A stretch of DNA of 64,000 nt from Phytopseudomonas argentinensis (GCF_900113905.1 NZ_FORC01000003.1:248001-312000), one strand, 5' to 3'. Positions 25,572 through 35,729 are shown, counted from the stretch's first letter. Notes: generated by a model not told the origin, from the sequence alone. Numbers and translations are program-made.

Positions 25572-26513
25572 TCAGCGCAACTGCTCGCCGAGATAGTCGA
25601 AATAGCGCTGGCGTAGCGGCGCCACCTCGTTGGCAAGGTGATGACGCGCTTCGGGGAGCCGAAAGATCCGCGGCGTGCTGAACTTGTTCTCGAGCACCCT
25701 CAGGTTGTGTTGCCAATCCACCGTCATGTCCGCCTCGCCCTGAATGATCAACGGGCTGCGCGTGCTGCGCGGCGCCTGTTCGATGCGCGGCACCCACTGG
25801 CTCAGCGCACCGACCCAGACGGTGGGCACCACCTTGGGCTGCAGCGGATCGCGGTTGCGCAGGAACTCGAGAAATTCCGGATCGCTGGAGTTGTCGCTGA
25901 AGCGCCGGGGAATCTCCTGCACGAAGCGGCGCAACAGGCGGTAGCTGAGCTGCGACCAGTTCCAGCGGCGCGGCCGCACCAGCGGCGCCAGCAGGATGGT
26001 TTCGCCAACCTCAGCCAGCGGCTTGTCGTTGAGCAGGTAGTCGATCAGGATCGCCCCGCCAGTGCTTTGCCCGCACAGGTGCCAGGGCGTCGGCAGCCCC
26101 AACGCATCGGCCTGCTGCAAGGCTGCACGCAACACGGCCTGGTACTCGGCGAAATCGTTGATGCTGGCGCGCGGCCCGCTGGACAGGCCATGCCCCGGCA
26201 GGTCTACGGCGAGTACCGCGAAGCCGGCCTCCAGGCCCCATTCGATGACATGTCGATACAGCCCGCTGTGGTCGTAATAGCCGTGCAACAACAGCAGGGT
26301 GGCGCGCGGCGCAAGCGGCTTCCAGAGCTGGGCGGCGATGCGGTAGCCATCCACCTCGAAACAGCCAAGCCGGCTCTCGACCGCCTCGCGCGGCACGAAG
26401 CCGTAGAATTGCCGATAGGCCAGTTCCGCAGCCGACAGTGGCGCGGCGCTGGCCAGCGGGCGCAGGCTGGCGACCAGTGGTTCGGGTTGGAAGGTTTCGG
26501 ACATCGGCACCAT
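25572..26513 (-). CDS. Alpha/beta hydrolase (monoacylglycerol-lipase-like)
   Basis: 313 residues without a signal peptide. Alpha/beta-hydrolase motifs are LLLHGYYDHSGLYRHVIEWG (oxyanion strand), the nucleophile elbow LCGQSTGGAIL, an acidic residue in IQGEADMTVDW, and the catalytic His within PEARHHLANE. The sequence is of the lysophospholipase/monoglyceride lipase group (hydrolase_4). The start at 26513 has a GAGAG just upstream; a second ATG three codons on is possible. Substrate unknown. Confidence 0.88.
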   Translation of the reverse strand: MVPMSETFQPEPLVASLRPLASAAPLSAAELAYRQFYGFVPREAVESRLGCFEVDGYRIAAQLWKPLAPRATLLLLHGYYDHSGLYRHVIEWGLEAGFAVLAVDLPGHGLSSGPRASINDFAEYQAVLRAALQQADALGLPTPWHLCGQSTGGAILIDYLLNDKPLAEVGETILLAPLVRPRRWNWSQLSYRLLRRFVQEIPRRFSDNSSDPEFLEFLRNRDPLQPKVVPTVWVGALSQWVPRIEQAPRSTRSPLIIQGEADMTVDWQHNLRVLENKFSTPRIFRLPEARHHLANEVAPLRQRYFDYLGEQLR

Positions 26514-26627
26514 CGACTCTCATTGATTCACGGCAGCATCACCCGGGTGGGCAGCCGCTACAGTGACGATCTTCTGCTGCCAGGCTCGCCGTGGCAAGCC
26601 ACCGAATCGCCTACGGAAGCTGCCGGC

Positions 26628-27203
26628 ATGGCCCATTCCCGCCGCAACACCCCCCTCGCCTGCCTGGTCGCGGTACTCGGGCTAATCGTCATGCTCGCCG
26701 CCTTCTGGTGGTTCCAGGCCCATTACCTGCGTGCATTCGATGAGCGTACCGCGCTGTTTACCGGCGGCGAGCTGCACCTGCCAGAGCAGTTGGCAGGGCC
26801 GGGCAAGATTCGCCTGGTGCATTTCTGGGACCCTGCCTGCCCCTGCAACGTCGGCAACCAGCAACACCTCGGCGAATTGCTGGAGCGCTACAACGGGCGC
26901 GGCGTGCAGTTCTATTCGGTGCGCAAGCCCGGCAGCCAGGGGCAATTGCCGCAGGCGTTACGCGCACTGCAGCCCATCGATGGATTGACCGGCAGCCAGC
27001 AGCTACCGGCCAGCCCGGCCGTGGCGATCTGGGACCAGCACGGCGAGCTGGCCTACTTCGGTCCCTATAGCACTGGCGTTACCTGCACCTCCGGCAACAG
27101 CTTCGTCGAGCCACTGCTCGATGCGTTACTCGACGGACGAAAGGTGCTGGCGGACAACAACCTGGCGAGTGGCTGCTTCTGCGACTGGTCAGCACGCCGC
27201 TGA
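26628..27203 (+). CDS. Membrane-anchored thioredoxin-like protein (DUF6436 type)
   Basis: 191 residues: one N-terminal membrane helix (about 11-30), then a periplasmic thioredoxin-like domain. The redox position carries FWDPACPCNVGNQQHL, a Cys-Pro-Cys in place of the usual CxxC. More cysteines follow (TCTSGN and SGCFCDW at the C-terminus). Conserved with DUF6436 proteins of Pseudomonas. ATG 26628 is chosen because the membrane anchor starts there and GGAAG lies 8 nt upstream; the longer open frame upstream is antisense to the hydrolase. Role unproven; thiol or metal handling is an inference. Confidence 0.82.
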   Translation: MAHSRRNTPLACLVAVLGLIVMLAAFWWFQAHYLRAFDERTALFTGGELHLPEQLAGPGKIRLVHFWDPACPCNVGNQQHLGELLERYNGRGVQFYSVRKPGSQGQLPQALRALQPIDGLTGSQQLPASPAVAIWDQHGELAYFGPYSTGVTCTSGNSFVEPLLDALLDGRKVLADNNLASGCFCDWSARR

Positions 27204-27347
27204 ATACCATCTGGCGACCTGCCGGGGTGCCGCCGTTACCGGTCAGCAGGCCAGCGCCGACGCTGCCATGCCCCTGACTGGCAGCCAGCTTGCGATCCAC
27301 GCCAATTGCCCGCAGCATGTCAGGCCGCGCGCAACCTGGACGCCAGC

Positions 27348-29726
27348 ATGAAACGCATCCTCATCACCCTGGCTGTCGTCCTGCTGGCGGCAGCGGCCGG
27401 CGGCGCCTGGTACCTACACAGCAAGCAGCCGACGCGTGACGGCGAGCTGGCGCTGCAGCACCTTGGCGCACCGGTGCAGGTACGCTATGACGAGCGCGGC
27501 GTGCCGCATATCGAGGCGCAGAACGAAGCGGACCTGTACCGCGCCCTGGGTTTCGTGCAGGCCCAGGATCGCCTGTTCCAGATGGAGATGCTGCGCCGTC
27601 TGGCCCGAGGAGAGCTGGCCGAGGTGCTCGGCGCCAAGCTGCTGCCCACCGACCGCCTGTTCCGCACCCTGGGGATCCGTGAACGGGCCGACCAGCAGGC
27701 CCGCGAGCTGGACCCCGACAGCCCTCACGGCAAGGCGCTGGCCGCTTACCTGGACGGCATCAACCAGTATCAGGACAGCCGCCCGGCGCCGCTGGAGTTC
27801 GACCTGCTGGGCATCGAGAAGCGCCCCTTCAGCGCCGCCGACACCCTGTCCATCGCCGGCTACCTGGCTTACAGCTTTGCCGCGGCATTGCGCAGCGAGC
27901 CATTGCTGACGCGCATTCGCGATGAGCTGGGCAACGACTACCTGCAGATCTTCGATACCGAATGGCATCCAGAAGGCGTGCTTGAAAGCCCACTCGGCAA
28001 CAACGACTTGCAGCTGCTCGACCGGATCGCCGCGCTGAGCGATCAGGCCCTCGCCGACAGCGGCTTGCCGCAGTTCGAGGGCAGCAACGCCTGGGCGGTT
28101 TCCGGCGCGCGCACCGCCAGCGGCAAGCCGCTGCTGGCAGGCGACCCGCACATTCGCTTTTCGGCGCCATCGGTATGGTACGAAGCGCACCTCAAATACC
28201 CGGGCTTCGAGCTCTACGGCCATCACCAGCCGGCAACCCCGGTGGCCTTTCTCGGCCACAACCGGGATTTCGCCTGGAGCCTGACCATGTTCCAGAACGA
28301 CGACATGGATCTGATCGCCGAACGCAGCAACCCCGAGAATCCCGGGCAGGTCTGGTACCAGGGCAGCTGGGTCGACCTGCAGCAGCGCCAGGAAGTCATC
28401 CAGGTCAAGGACGGTGACCCGGTCACCCTCAGGCTGCGCCGCTCGCCCCACGGCCCGATCATCAATGACGCCCTGGGCGACAGCGCCGGTACCACGCCGA
28501 TCGCCATGTGGTGGACCTTTCTGGAAACCGACAATCCGCTGCTCGACGCCTTCTACCGCCTCAATCGTGCAGATACCCTGGCAAAGGGCCGGGCCGCCGC
28601 CGAGCGCATCCATGCGCCGGGGCTCAACCTGGTATGGGCCAACGCCGGCGGCGACATCGCCTGGTGGGCGGCGGCCAAGTTGCCGATACGGCCAGCCGGG
28701 GTGAACCCGGCATTCATCCTAGACGGCAGCAGCGGCGCCGCCGACAAGCGCGGTTTCTACCCGTTCAGCGCCAATCCCCAGGAGGAAAACCCAACCCGCG
28801 GCTATATCGTCTCGGCCAATTTCCAGCCGCTGACGGCCAGCGGCATCCAGATTCCGGGCTACTACAACCCGCCGGAACGCGGCCAGCGCCTGAACCAGCG
28901 CCTGGCCGACCAGGCCGTGCGCTGGGACCTGAACAACAGCCAGGCGCTGCAGCTGGAAACCGCCACCGCCTACGGGCCCCGGCTGCTGGCGCCGATACTC
29001 GACGACCTGCGCGCGGCGGCAACGGACGAGCAGCAGCGAGCGCTGGTCGAGGCACTGGCCGCCTGGCGCGGCGACCACCCCCTGGATTCGGTGCAGGCAA
29101 CCCTGTTCAACCAGCTCACCTATGAGCTGAGCCGCGTGGTCATGGCCCCGCGCCTTGGCGCGCCGGCCTTCGAGCAACTGCTGGCGACCCGGATGATCGA
29201 CAGCGCACTGCCGCGCCTGACCGCCAATGCGCAGTCGCCCTGGTGGACGCCTGCCGACGGCCAGCCACGCAGCCGCGCCGAGGCGGTGGCAGAGGCCTGG
29301 CAGGCCAGCCTGCAGCACCTGCGCGCCACCCTGGGCGAAGATCCCGGGCAATGGCAGTGGGGCCGTGCCCATACCCTTACCCACCCGCATCCGCTGGGCG
29401 TGCAATGGCCGCTGGATGCGCTGCTCAACGTCGGCCCACTGCCTGCACCCGGCGGCCACGAGATGCCCAACAACCTGTCGCACCGCATTGGCGCCGCCCC
29501 CTGGCCGGTGGGCTACGGGCCCTCGACGCGGCGCCTGGTCGACCTGGCCGACGCCGGCACCAGCCTGGGCATCAATCCGCTGGGCCAGAGCGGTGTGCCG
29601 TTCGACCGCCACTACCGCGACCAGGCCGAACCTTTCATACAAGGCGAGTACCTGCCGCAGCACTTGAGCCCCGAGGACGTCACCGCCCACACCCGCAGCA
29701 CGCTGACCCTGCAACCTGCCCGCTGA
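27348..29726 (+). CDS. Penicillin acylase family protein (AHL acylase HacB-like)
   Basis: 792 residues, an Ntn-hydrolase made as a precursor and self-cleaved into alpha and beta chains. Residues 1-20 are a hydrophobic signal (MKRILITLAVVLLAAAAGGA). The alpha part holds DERGVPHIEAQNEADLYRA and QDRLFQMEMLRRLARGELAE. The beta-chain nucleophile is about Ser246 in EGSNAWAVSGARTASGKPLL. A catalytic Asn-region NLSHRIGAAPWPVGYGPSTR lies near the C-terminus. In P. aeruginosa the homologue at this map position (HacB) is a periplasmic acyl-homoserine-lactone acylase; this substrate is inferred, not shown. A terminator follows. Confidence 0.9.
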   Translation: MKRILITLAVVLLAAAAGGAWYLHSKQPTRDGELALQHLGAPVQVRYDERGVPHIEAQNEADLYRALGFVQAQDRLFQMEMLRRLARGELAEVLGAKLLPTDRLFRTLGIRERADQQARELDPDSPHGKALAAYLDGINQYQDSRPAPLEFDLLGIEKRPFSAADTLSIAGYLAYSFAAALRSEPLLTRIRDELGNDYLQIFDTEWHPEGVLESPLGNNDLQLLDRIAALSDQALADSGLPQFEGSNAWAVSGARTASGKPLLAGDPHIRFSAPSVWYEAHLKYPGFELYGHHQPATPVAFLGHNRDFAWSLTMFQNDDMDLIAERSNPENPGQVWYQGSWVDLQQRQEVIQVKDGDPVTLRLRRSPHGPIINDALGDSAGTTPIAMWWTFLETDNPLLDAFYRLNRADTLAKGRAAAERIHAPGLNLVWANAGGDIAWWAAAKLPIRPAGVNPAFILDGSSGAADKRGFYPFSANPQEENPTRGYIVSANFQPLTASGIQIPGYYNPPERGQRLNQRLADQAVRWDLNNSQALQLETATAYGPRLLAPILDDLRAAATDEQQRALVEALAAWRGDHPLDSVQATLFNQLTYELSRVVMAPRLGAPAFEQLLATRMIDSALPRLTANAQSPWWTPADGQPRSRAEAVAEAWQASLQHLRATLGEDPGQWQWGRAHTLTHPHPLGVQWPLDALLNVGPLPAPGGHEMPNNLSHRIGAAPWPVGYGPSTRRLVDLADAGTSLGINPLGQSGVPFDRHYRDQAEPFIQGEYLPQHLSPEDVTAHTRSTLTLQPAR

Positions 29727-29745
29727 GGCGATGAATTGCAGGCAT

Positions 29746-29773
29746 GAAAAAGCCCGCCATAGGGCGGGCTTTC
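29746..29773. terminator. Terminator between acylase and rpmG
   Basis: Stem AAAGCCCGCC/GGCGGGCTTT with a 4-nt loop. On the minus strand it is followed by TTTTTC, making it a good terminator for rpmBG; it may also stop the acylase transcript. Confidence 0.88.
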
Positions 29774-29788
29774 GAGGCAGCCGATCAA

Positions 29789-29944
29789 TTACTTGATCTT
29801 GGCTTCCTTGTACGCAACGTGCTTACGGACGACCGGATCGTATTTCTTGATCTCGATCTTGTCCGGGGTGGTGCGCTTGTTCTTGTCGGTGGTGTAGAAG
29901 TGGCCGGTACCGGCGCTGGACACCAAACGGATCAGTTCACGCAT
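29789..29944 (-). CDS. rpmG: 50S ribosomal protein L33
   Basis: 51 residues, [20 protein letters not shown] through [17 protein letters not shown]. There are no CxxC pairs, so it is the zinc-independent (C-minus) form. The start at 29944 is the usual family start; the frame is open further upstream but not related. It lies 10 nt after rpmB in the conserved rpmB-rpmG operon. Confidence 0.97.
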   Translation of the reverse strand: MRELIRLVSSAGTGHFYTTDKNKRTTPDKIEIKKYDPVVRKHVAYKEAKIK

Positions 29945-29954
29945 GACAGTCTCC

Positions 29955-30191
29955 TTAGACCTTTTCGCCGCGAGCACGAAGCTCGGCCAGAACTACGTCA
30001 ATACCACGCTTGTCGATGATACGCATACCTTTTGCGGTAAGACGCAGACGCACGAAGCGGTTCTCAGACTCGACCCAGAAGCGGTGATGCTGCAGGTTCG
30101 GCAGGAAACGACGACGGGTTTTGTTGTTTGCGTGGGAAATGTTATTCCCGGTTACCGGACCCTTACCGGTAACTTGACAGACTCTCGACAT
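29955..30191 (-). CDS. rpmB: 50S ribosomal protein L28
   Basis: 78 residues, [20 protein letters not shown] and [13 protein letters not shown] are the L28 signatures. Only one cysteine, so not the zinc-ribbon form. First gene of rpmB-rpmG; the ribosome site GAGG is about 8 nt before the ATG. A predicted promoter 140-175 bp upstream gives a rather long leader. Confidence 0.97.
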   Translation of the reverse strand: MSRVCQVTGKGPVTGNNISHANNKTRRRFLPNLQHHRFWVESENRFVRLRLTAKGMRIIDKRGIDVVLAELRARGEKV

Positions 30192-30568
30192 ACCTCAGCC
30201 CTCTAAAACCACATGCCCAACCCGGCATGGGTTGGCCGCTTAATCTCTGTTTTTCGGCGCTGGGCGCCGCGTTTCTTCAGGGTCTTACCGGTGATAGATC
30301 GCGATCAAGCAACCGGGCCCCTAGAAAAGAGCGCTGCTTTATACCAGAAAGCCCCCAGCGCAACAAGCGCGAACGCAGTTTAAATGCCGGGCTTTCGGGC
30401 GCTGCGCCCCAGGCGGTGGGCATGGGCGCGAAAGACCGCTCGTCGCCCTATTTCGTTGTTAGCCTGCATCTTATCGTTTAGGGTCTGTCCACGCGATAAC
30501 GCGACCCTTCTCCCAGCCTTCTCACCACCGGCCCGCCGGATGCGCGCCGTCATGTTCAGGAGATCACC
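30192..30568. other. Intergenic region: rpmB leader and promoter, then upstream region of peptide-binding gene
   Basis: 377 bp between divergent genes. The left part is the rpmB leader, with a 7-bp hairpin (CCAACCC/GGGTTGG) at 30212-30230. Next is the rpmB promoter (30338-30366). The right part precedes the ABC substrate-binding gene, which has AGGAG close to its ATG. I see no further gene. Confidence 0.6.
30338..30366 (-). promoter_or_regulatory. Predicted sigma70 promoter of rpmB-rpmG
   Basis: On the minus strand, -35 TTGTTG (30361-30366), exact 17-bp spacer, -10 TATAAA (30338-30343). The transcription start would be near 30331, about 140 nt before the rpmB ATG. Confidence 0.6.
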
Positions 30569-32146
30569 ATGCGCCTTGCCCTGTTGCCGCTGCTTGTCGC
30601 CCCGTTGTTCGCTCAGGCCGCGACCCTGAGCGTCTGTAGCGAAGCCAGCCCCGATGGTTTCGATGTGGTGCAGTACAATTCCCTGACCACCACCAACGCC
30701 TCGGCCGATGTGCTGATGAACCGCCTGGTGGAGTTCGACGCCGCCAGCGGCAAGCTGCAGCCGAGCCTGGCCAGCAACTGGACGATCTCCGACGACGGCC
30801 TGACCTACACCTTCACCCTGCGCCCGGACGTACTATTTCACCGCACCGACTACTTCAAGCCCACTCGCCGGACGCTGGAAGCCGATGACGTGCTGTTCAG
30901 CTTCCAGCGCATGCTCGATAGCAATCACCCCTGGCACAAGACCGCCACCAGCGGCTATCCCCATGCCCAGTCCATGCAGTGGCCCGAGCTGATCAAGGCA
31001 GTGGAAAAGGTCGACGCCCACACCGTGCGTATCACCCTGAACAAGCCGGATGCGACCTTTCTCGCCACCCTGAGCATGGGCTTCGCCTCCATTTATTCCG
31101 CCGAATACGCCGACCAGCTGCTCAAGGCCGGCACGCCGGAGAAGCTCAACAGCCAGCCGATCGGCACCGGCCCCTTCGTGTTCCGCCGCTTCCAGAAGGA
31201 TGCCGCGGTACGCTACACCGCCAACGTCGACTACTTCGCCGGCAAGCCCAAGGTCGACGCCCTGGTGTACGCCATCACCCCGGATGCCAACGTGCGCCTG
31301 CAGCGCCTGCGCCGTGGCGAATGCCAGATCGCCCTGTCGCCCAAACCGGTCGATGTCGAGGCGGCGCGCAAGGATGCCAACCTGAACACGGTGAAGACCG
31401 CCGCCTTCATGACCGCCTTCGTGGCCATCAACAGCCAACACCCACCGCTGGACAAGCCCGCCGTGCGCCAGGCCATCAACCTGGCCTTCGACAAGAGCAG
31501 CTATATCAAGGCGGTGTTCGAGAACAGCGCCGAGCCGGCCAACGGCCCCTATCCGCCGAATACCTGGAGCTACGCCAGCGACCTGCCGGGCTACCCCCAC
31601 GATCCGCAGAAGGCCCGCGAGCTGCTCAAGCAAGCCGGGCTGGCCGATGGTTTCAGCACCACCATCTGGACGCGCCCCTCGGGCAGCCTGCTCAACCCCA
31701 ACCCCAGCCTGGGTGCCCAATTGCTGCAGGCCGACCTGGCCGAAATCGGCATCAAGGCGCAGATCCGCGTGATCGAGTGGGGCGAGCTGATCCGTCGCGC
31801 CAAGGCCGGCGAGCATGACCTGCTGTTCATGGGCTGGGCCGGCGACAACGGCGATCCGGACAATTTCCTCACGCCGCAGTTTTCCTGCGCCTCGGTGGAG
31901 TCCGGGCTGAACTTCGCGCGCTTCTGCGACGCCAAGCTCGACAAGCTGGTCGCTGACGGCAAGGCGCTCAGCGACCAGGCCAAGCGCAGCGCCCTGTATC
32001 AGGACGCCCAGGCGATCATCCAGCGGCAGGCACTGTGGCTGCCCCTGGCCCACCCGACCGCTTACGCACTGACCCGCAAGGGCGTCGAGGGCTATAGCGT
32101 GAGCCCCTTCGGCCGGCAGGACTTCTCCCAGGTCAGCGTGCCGTGA
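30569..32146 (+). CDS. ABC transporter peptide-binding protein (DppA/SBP_bac_5)
   Basis: 525 residues, exported by a signal peptide (MRLALLPLLVAPLFAQAA). It is a family 5 solute-binding protein: CSEASPDGFDVVQYNSLTT, the cluster signature region around LEADDVLFSFQRMLD, KPDATFLATLSMGFASIYSAE, and GWAGDNGDPDNFLTPQFSC. The last motif is typical of dipeptide-binding DppA. No permease or ATPase genes follow here, so it must work with a transporter encoded elsewhere. The ATG has AGGAG upstream. Confidence 0.93.
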   Translation: MRLALLPLLVAPLFAQAATLSVCSEASPDGFDVVQYNSLTTTNASADVLMNRLVEFDAASGKLQPSLASNWTISDDGLTYTFTLRPDVLFHRTDYFKPTRRTLEADDVLFSFQRMLDSNHPWHKTATSGYPHAQSMQWPELIKAVEKVDAHTVRITLNKPDATFLATLSMGFASIYSAEYADQLLKAGTPEKLNSQPIGTGPFVFRRFQKDAAVRYTANVDYFAGKPKVDALVYAITPDANVRLQRLRRGECQIALSPKPVDVEAARKDANLNTVKTAAFMTAFVAINSQHPPLDKPAVRQAINLAFDKSSYIKAVFENSAEPANGPYPPNTWSYASDLPGYPHDPQKARELLKQAGLADGFSTTIWTRPSGSLLNPNPSLGAQLLQADLAEIGIKAQIRVIEWGELIRRAKAGEHDLLFMGWAGDNGDPDNFLTPQFSCASVESGLNFARFCDAKLDKLVADGKALSDQAKRSALYQDAQAIIQRQALWLPLAHPTAYALTRKGVEGYSVSPFGRQDFSQVSVP

Positions 32147-32195
32147 CCCAAGCGCGCTGCCCTCCATGGCTGAGGGCAGCCCGCTGCCGAGAAAG

Positions 32196-32220
32196 CATGC
32201 CGGTGGCTGTCACCGGCATG
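32196..32220. other. Perfect 10-bp hairpin between binding protein and esterase genes
   Basis: CATGCCGGTG/CACCGGCATG with a 5-nt loop, no T-run. It may stabilise the upstream mRNA end or act as a protein-binding palindrome. Confidence 0.6.
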
Positions 32221-32270
32221 ACATACGGCTGCCGCACCCTGTTGGTTTTAACCGCAGGGAATCATCTGCC

Positions 32271-33632
32271 ATGCGTCGCCTCCTTCGCCTTCACACGCTT
32301 CTCGCCGGTACGGCCTGCTGGGCCTCGTTCGCCATTGCCCAGGACAGCACCACCGCTTATCCCGCCACACTGGCTGGCCATGCGCTAATGCCGGCGGCGA
32401 GCTTCATTCAACCACCCGCCGATGCGCCGGCGGATTTCGCCATCAGCGGCAAATTTTCCAACGGCCAGCGCAACGAACAGGTCGGCAGCCTCGAAGGCCT
32501 GTCGGCCAATCGTCCCACCGGTATGTCGTTGCCGTTCGAGGGCCAGCCGCTGCAGGGCCACTCCGGCATCAAGCACATGCCCGATGGCAGTTTCTGGCTG
32601 CTCACCGACAACGGCTTCGGCACCAAGGCCAACTCTGCCGACGCGATGCTCCATCTCAGCCACTACACCATCGACTTCAAGACGGGCGCATTCAAGCGCC
32701 TGGCCACGGTGTTTCTCAGCGACCCGGACAAGAAAGTGCCGTTTCGCATCGTCCACGAAGGCACGCCCACGCGCTACCTGAGCGGCGCGGACTTCGATCC
32801 GGAAAGCTTTCAGCTGATCGGCGATTCCATCTGGATCGGCGATGAGTTCGGCCCCTACCTGATCAAGACCGATCTCAAGGGCCGCGTACAGGCGGTGTTC
32901 GACGTCGAGGCCGATGGCAAGCCGGTGCGCTCACCCGACAACCCCGCCGTCACCACCCCAGCCTGGCCAGCCGACGCGATGAGCTTCCAGGTGCGCCGCT
33001 CCAAGGGCCTGGAAGGCATGGCCGCCGCCAAGGACGGCAGCAAGCTCTATGCACTGCTCGAAGGCCCGCTATGGGACGCAGCCAGCAAAGGCGCCGAGCA
33101 GCGCGATGGCAAGAGCGTGCTGCGCGTACTGGAATTCGACGTTGCCAGCGAGGCCTGGACGGGCCGTCACTGGTTCTACCCGCTGGAGCAACCCGGCCAC
33201 GCCATCGGCGATTTCAACATGATCGACGCCACCAGCGGCCTGGTCATCGAGCGCGACAACGGCGAAGGCACGGCGGACAAGGCCTGCCCGGCTGGAGAGA
33301 AGGGCACCACCTGCTTCTCGGATATCGCCCGTTTCAAGCGCGTCTACAAGGTTGCCTTCGATGACAGCAACGTCGGCCAGGCGGTGCGCAAGGTCGGCCA
33401 TATCGACCTACTCGCCATCCAGGATCCCCAGGGCATCGCCCGCAAGCCGCTGAACGGTGGCGTGCTGACCTTTCCGTTCTTCACCATCGAGAACGTCGAT
33501 ATCGTCGATGATCGCCATATCGTGGTCGGCAACGACAACAACCTGCCGTTCTCCAGCAGCCGCGAACCGAACAAGGCCGATGACAACGAAGTGGTACTGC
33601 TGGAAGTCGGCGAGCTACTGAAGGCTCGTTGA
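32271..33632 (+). CDS. Exported esterase-like/phytase-like protein
   Basis: 453 residues from ATG 32271, with a signal peptide ([20 protein letters not shown], cleavage after AIAQ). The body matches the 'esterase-like activity of phytase' family, a beta-propeller: [75 protein letters not shown], and the end [20 protein letters not shown]. Acidic loops suit calcium binding. Probably a periplasmic or secreted phosphoesterase; substrate unknown. The longer open frame to 32166 lacks a signal and is not used. Confidence 0.88.
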   Translation: MRRLLRLHTLLAGTACWASFAIAQDSTTAYPATLAGHALMPAASFIQPPADAPADFAISGKFSNGQRNEQVGSLEGLSANRPTGMSLPFEGQPLQGHSGIKHMPDGSFWLLTDNGFGTKANSADAMLHLSHYTIDFKTGAFKRLATVFLSDPDKKVPFRIVHEGTPTRYLSGADFDPESFQLIGDSIWIGDEFGPYLIKTDLKGRVQAVFDVEADGKPVRSPDNPAVTTPAWPADAMSFQVRRSKGLEGMAAAKDGSKLYALLEGPLWDAASKGAEQRDGKSVLRVLEFDVASEAWTGRHWFYPLEQPGHAIGDFNMIDATSGLVIERDNGEGTADKACPAGEKGTTCFSDIARFKRVYKVAFDDSNVGQAVRKVGHIDLLAIQDPQGIARKPLNGGVLTFPFFTIENVDIVDDRHIVVGNDNNLPFSSSREPNKADDNEVVLLEVGELLKAR

Positions 33633-33649
33633 CGGATAAGGCGGCGACG

Positions 33650-34324
33650 CTACATCCAGCCATGCTCGGCCATCGACAGCGGCTCGCCGTCGCCGATGAT
33701 GAAATGGTCGAGGATGCGCACCTCGACCAGCGCCAACGCCTCCTTCAAACGCTGGGTCAGCACCTTGTCGGCCTGGCTCGGCTCGGCGACGCCGGACGGG
33801 TGATTATGGGTGAGGATCAGCGCTGCGGCATTGTGGGCCAGGGCGCGCTTGACCACCTGGCGCGGGTAGACACTGGCGCTGTCGATGGAACCCTGGAACA
33901 ACGCTTCGAAGGCCAGCACGCGGTGCTTGGCATCGAGAAACAGGCAACCGAACACTTCGTGGGGCTCATGGCGCAGCAGCGCCTTGAGGTAATCGCGCAC
34001 CGCCTGGGGGCTTTCCAGCGCCGAGTCGCGGCGCAGCTGTTCGGCCAGGTGGCGACGGCCCATTTCCAGCACCGCCTGCAACTGGGCGAACTTGGCCGGG
34101 CCGAGCCCCAGGCGTTGGCTGAACGACGGCAGGTCGGCCTGCAACAATGCGCGCAGGCTGCCGAAATCGGCGAGCAGGTGGCGGGCCAGGTCCACCGCGC
34201 TCTGCCCCGCCACGCCAGTACGCAGGAAGATCGCCAACAGCTCGGCGTCGGTCAGGCTGGCAGCACCCTGGGCCAGCAGTTTTTCCCGCGGGCGCTCTGC
34301 CGCGGGCCACTCGCGAATACTCAT
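33650..34324 (-). CDS. radC: RadC-family JAB-domain protein
   Basis: 224 residues: N-terminal helix-hairpin-helix-like region ([20 protein letters not shown]) and C-terminal MPN/JAB domain with the metal motif [19 protein letters not shown] (two His and one Asp). Historically called DNA repair protein RadC, although a repair role is doubtful. It is divergent from coaBC and located next to it, as in many gammaproteobacteria. Confidence 0.95.
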   Translation of the reverse strand: MSIREWPAAERPREKLLAQGAASLTDAELLAIFLRTGVAGQSAVDLARHLLADFGSLRALLQADLPSFSQRLGLGPAKFAQLQAVLEMGRRHLAEQLRRDSALESPQAVRDYLKALLRHEPHEVFGCLFLDAKHRVLAFEALFQGSIDSASVYPRQVVKRALAHNAAALILTHNHPSGVAEPSQADKVLTQRLKEALALVEVRILDHFIIGDGEPLSMAEHGWM

Positions 34325-34489
34325 AAGACGCTCCCTGTCCCCCTATCTGCCACTGGCGGCAGGCTCGCCAGGTGTGCCGCTGCCGCGCTGCTGCCGCTGT
34401 GCTATCGTAGCGCGGTTTTTCGCAGGGGGTCGGGCCTGGGGAGGTGCCGACAACCCGCGTCTGTAACTCCATACGACAAAGGCAGAGTT

Positions 34490-35698
34490 ATGCAGCGGCT
34501 GTATCGCAAGCGCATCATCCTCGGCGTGGGTGGCGGCATCGCCGCGTACAAGAGCGCCGAGCTGGTTCGTCGCCTCAAGGACCAGGGCGCCGAGGTGCGC
34601 GTGGTCATGACCCAGGGTGGTCGCGAATTCATCACCCCGCTGACCCTGCAGGCGCTGTCCGGCCACCCGGTGCACCTGGATCTGCTCGACCCGGCAGCCG
34701 AAGCCGCCATGGGCCATATCGAACTGGCGCGCTGGGCCGACCTGGTGCTGATCGCCCCGGCCACTGCCGACCTGATGGCGCGCCTGGCCCAGGGCGTGGC
34801 CGATGACCTGCTGACCACCCTGGTACTGGCCACCGACGCCCCGGTGGCCCTGGCGCCTGCCATGAACCAGGCGATGTGGCGCGACCCGGCGACCCTGGCC
34901 AACGTCGAGCTGCTGCGCAGCCGCGGCCTGAAACTGTTCGGCCCGGCATCGGGCAGCCAGGCCTGCGGCGACGTCGGCCTGGGCCGCATGCTCGAGGCTG
35001 ACGACCTGGCGCAGCTGGCGGCCGACTGCTTCGAGCACCTGGCGCTGACCGGCAAGCACGTGCTGATCACCGCCGGCCCGACTCAGGAAAACATCGACCC
35101 GGTGCGTTACATCACCAACCACAGCTCCGGCAAGATGGGCTTCGCCCTGGCCGAGGCTGCCGCGGAAGCCGGCGCCAAGGTCACCCTGATCAGCGGCCCG
35201 GTGCATCTGGCAACGCCCGACCGGGTCAACCGCATCGACGTGGTTAGCGCCCGCGACATGCTCGCTGCCTGCGAAGCGGCGATGCCCTGCGACATCCTGA
35301 TTGCCGCCGCCGCCGTCGCCGACTATCGCCCGGAAGTTGTCGCCCAGCACAAATTGAAGAAAGACCCCAACAGCGGCGATGGCCTGCTGTTGCAGATGGT
35401 GCGCAACCCGGACATCCTCGCCACTCTGGCGCACCGTGACGACCGCCCGTTCAGCGTTGGCTTCGCCGCCGAGACCGAGAACCTGCTGGAGTACGCTTCG
35501 CGCAAGCTCAAGGACAAGAACCTCGACCTGATCGTCGCCAACGATGTGGCCAACCCGAGCATCGGCTTCAACAGCGAGGACAACGCGATCACCATCATCG
35601 ATCGTGGGCTGCAGCAGATCAGCTTCGCGCAGACCAGCAAGGGCAAGATCGCCCGCCAGCTGGTGAGCTTCATCGCCGCGCAGCAACCCAAATCCTGA
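34490..35698 (+). CDS. coaBC: Bifunctional phosphopantothenoylcysteine decarboxylase/phosphopantothenate-cysteine ligase
   Basis: Two consecutive steps of coenzyme A synthesis. 402 residues from [20 protein letters not shown]. CoaC half (about 1-190): FMN-binding [16 protein letters not shown], the PAMNQAMW motif, and the substrate flap Cys in [13 protein letters not shown]. CoaB half (about 190-402): [29 protein letters not shown] and the ligase Lys region QHKLKKDP. The longer in-frame extension upstream (to 33629) overlaps radC antisense and is rejected. It is followed by dut, 31 nt away. Confidence 0.96.
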   Translation: MQRLYRKRIILGVGGGIAAYKSAELVRRLKDQGAEVRVVMTQGGREFITPLTLQALSGHPVHLDLLDPAAEAAMGHIELARWADLVLIAPATADLMARLAQGVADDLLTTLVLATDAPVALAPAMNQAMWRDPATLANVELLRSRGLKLFGPASGSQACGDVGLGRMLEADDLAQLAADCFEHLALTGKHVLITAGPTQENIDPVRYITNHSSGKMGFALAEAAAEAGAKVTLISGPVHLATPDRVNRIDVVSARDMLAACEAAMPCDILIAAAAVADYRPEVVAQHKLKKDPNSGDGLLLQMVRNPDILATLAHRDDRPFSVGFAAETENLLEYASRKLKDKNLDLIVANDVANPSIGFNSEDNAITIIDRGLQQISFAQTSKGKIARQLVSFIAAQQPKS

Positions 35699-35729
35699 CA
35701 TTCACCCGCACGGAAATCCTGACCGCCCC

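Noticed and set aside
33629-34489. Upstream extension of coaBC
   Set aside because: It is antisense to radC. The CoaC nucleotide-fold motif begins right after Met at 34490.
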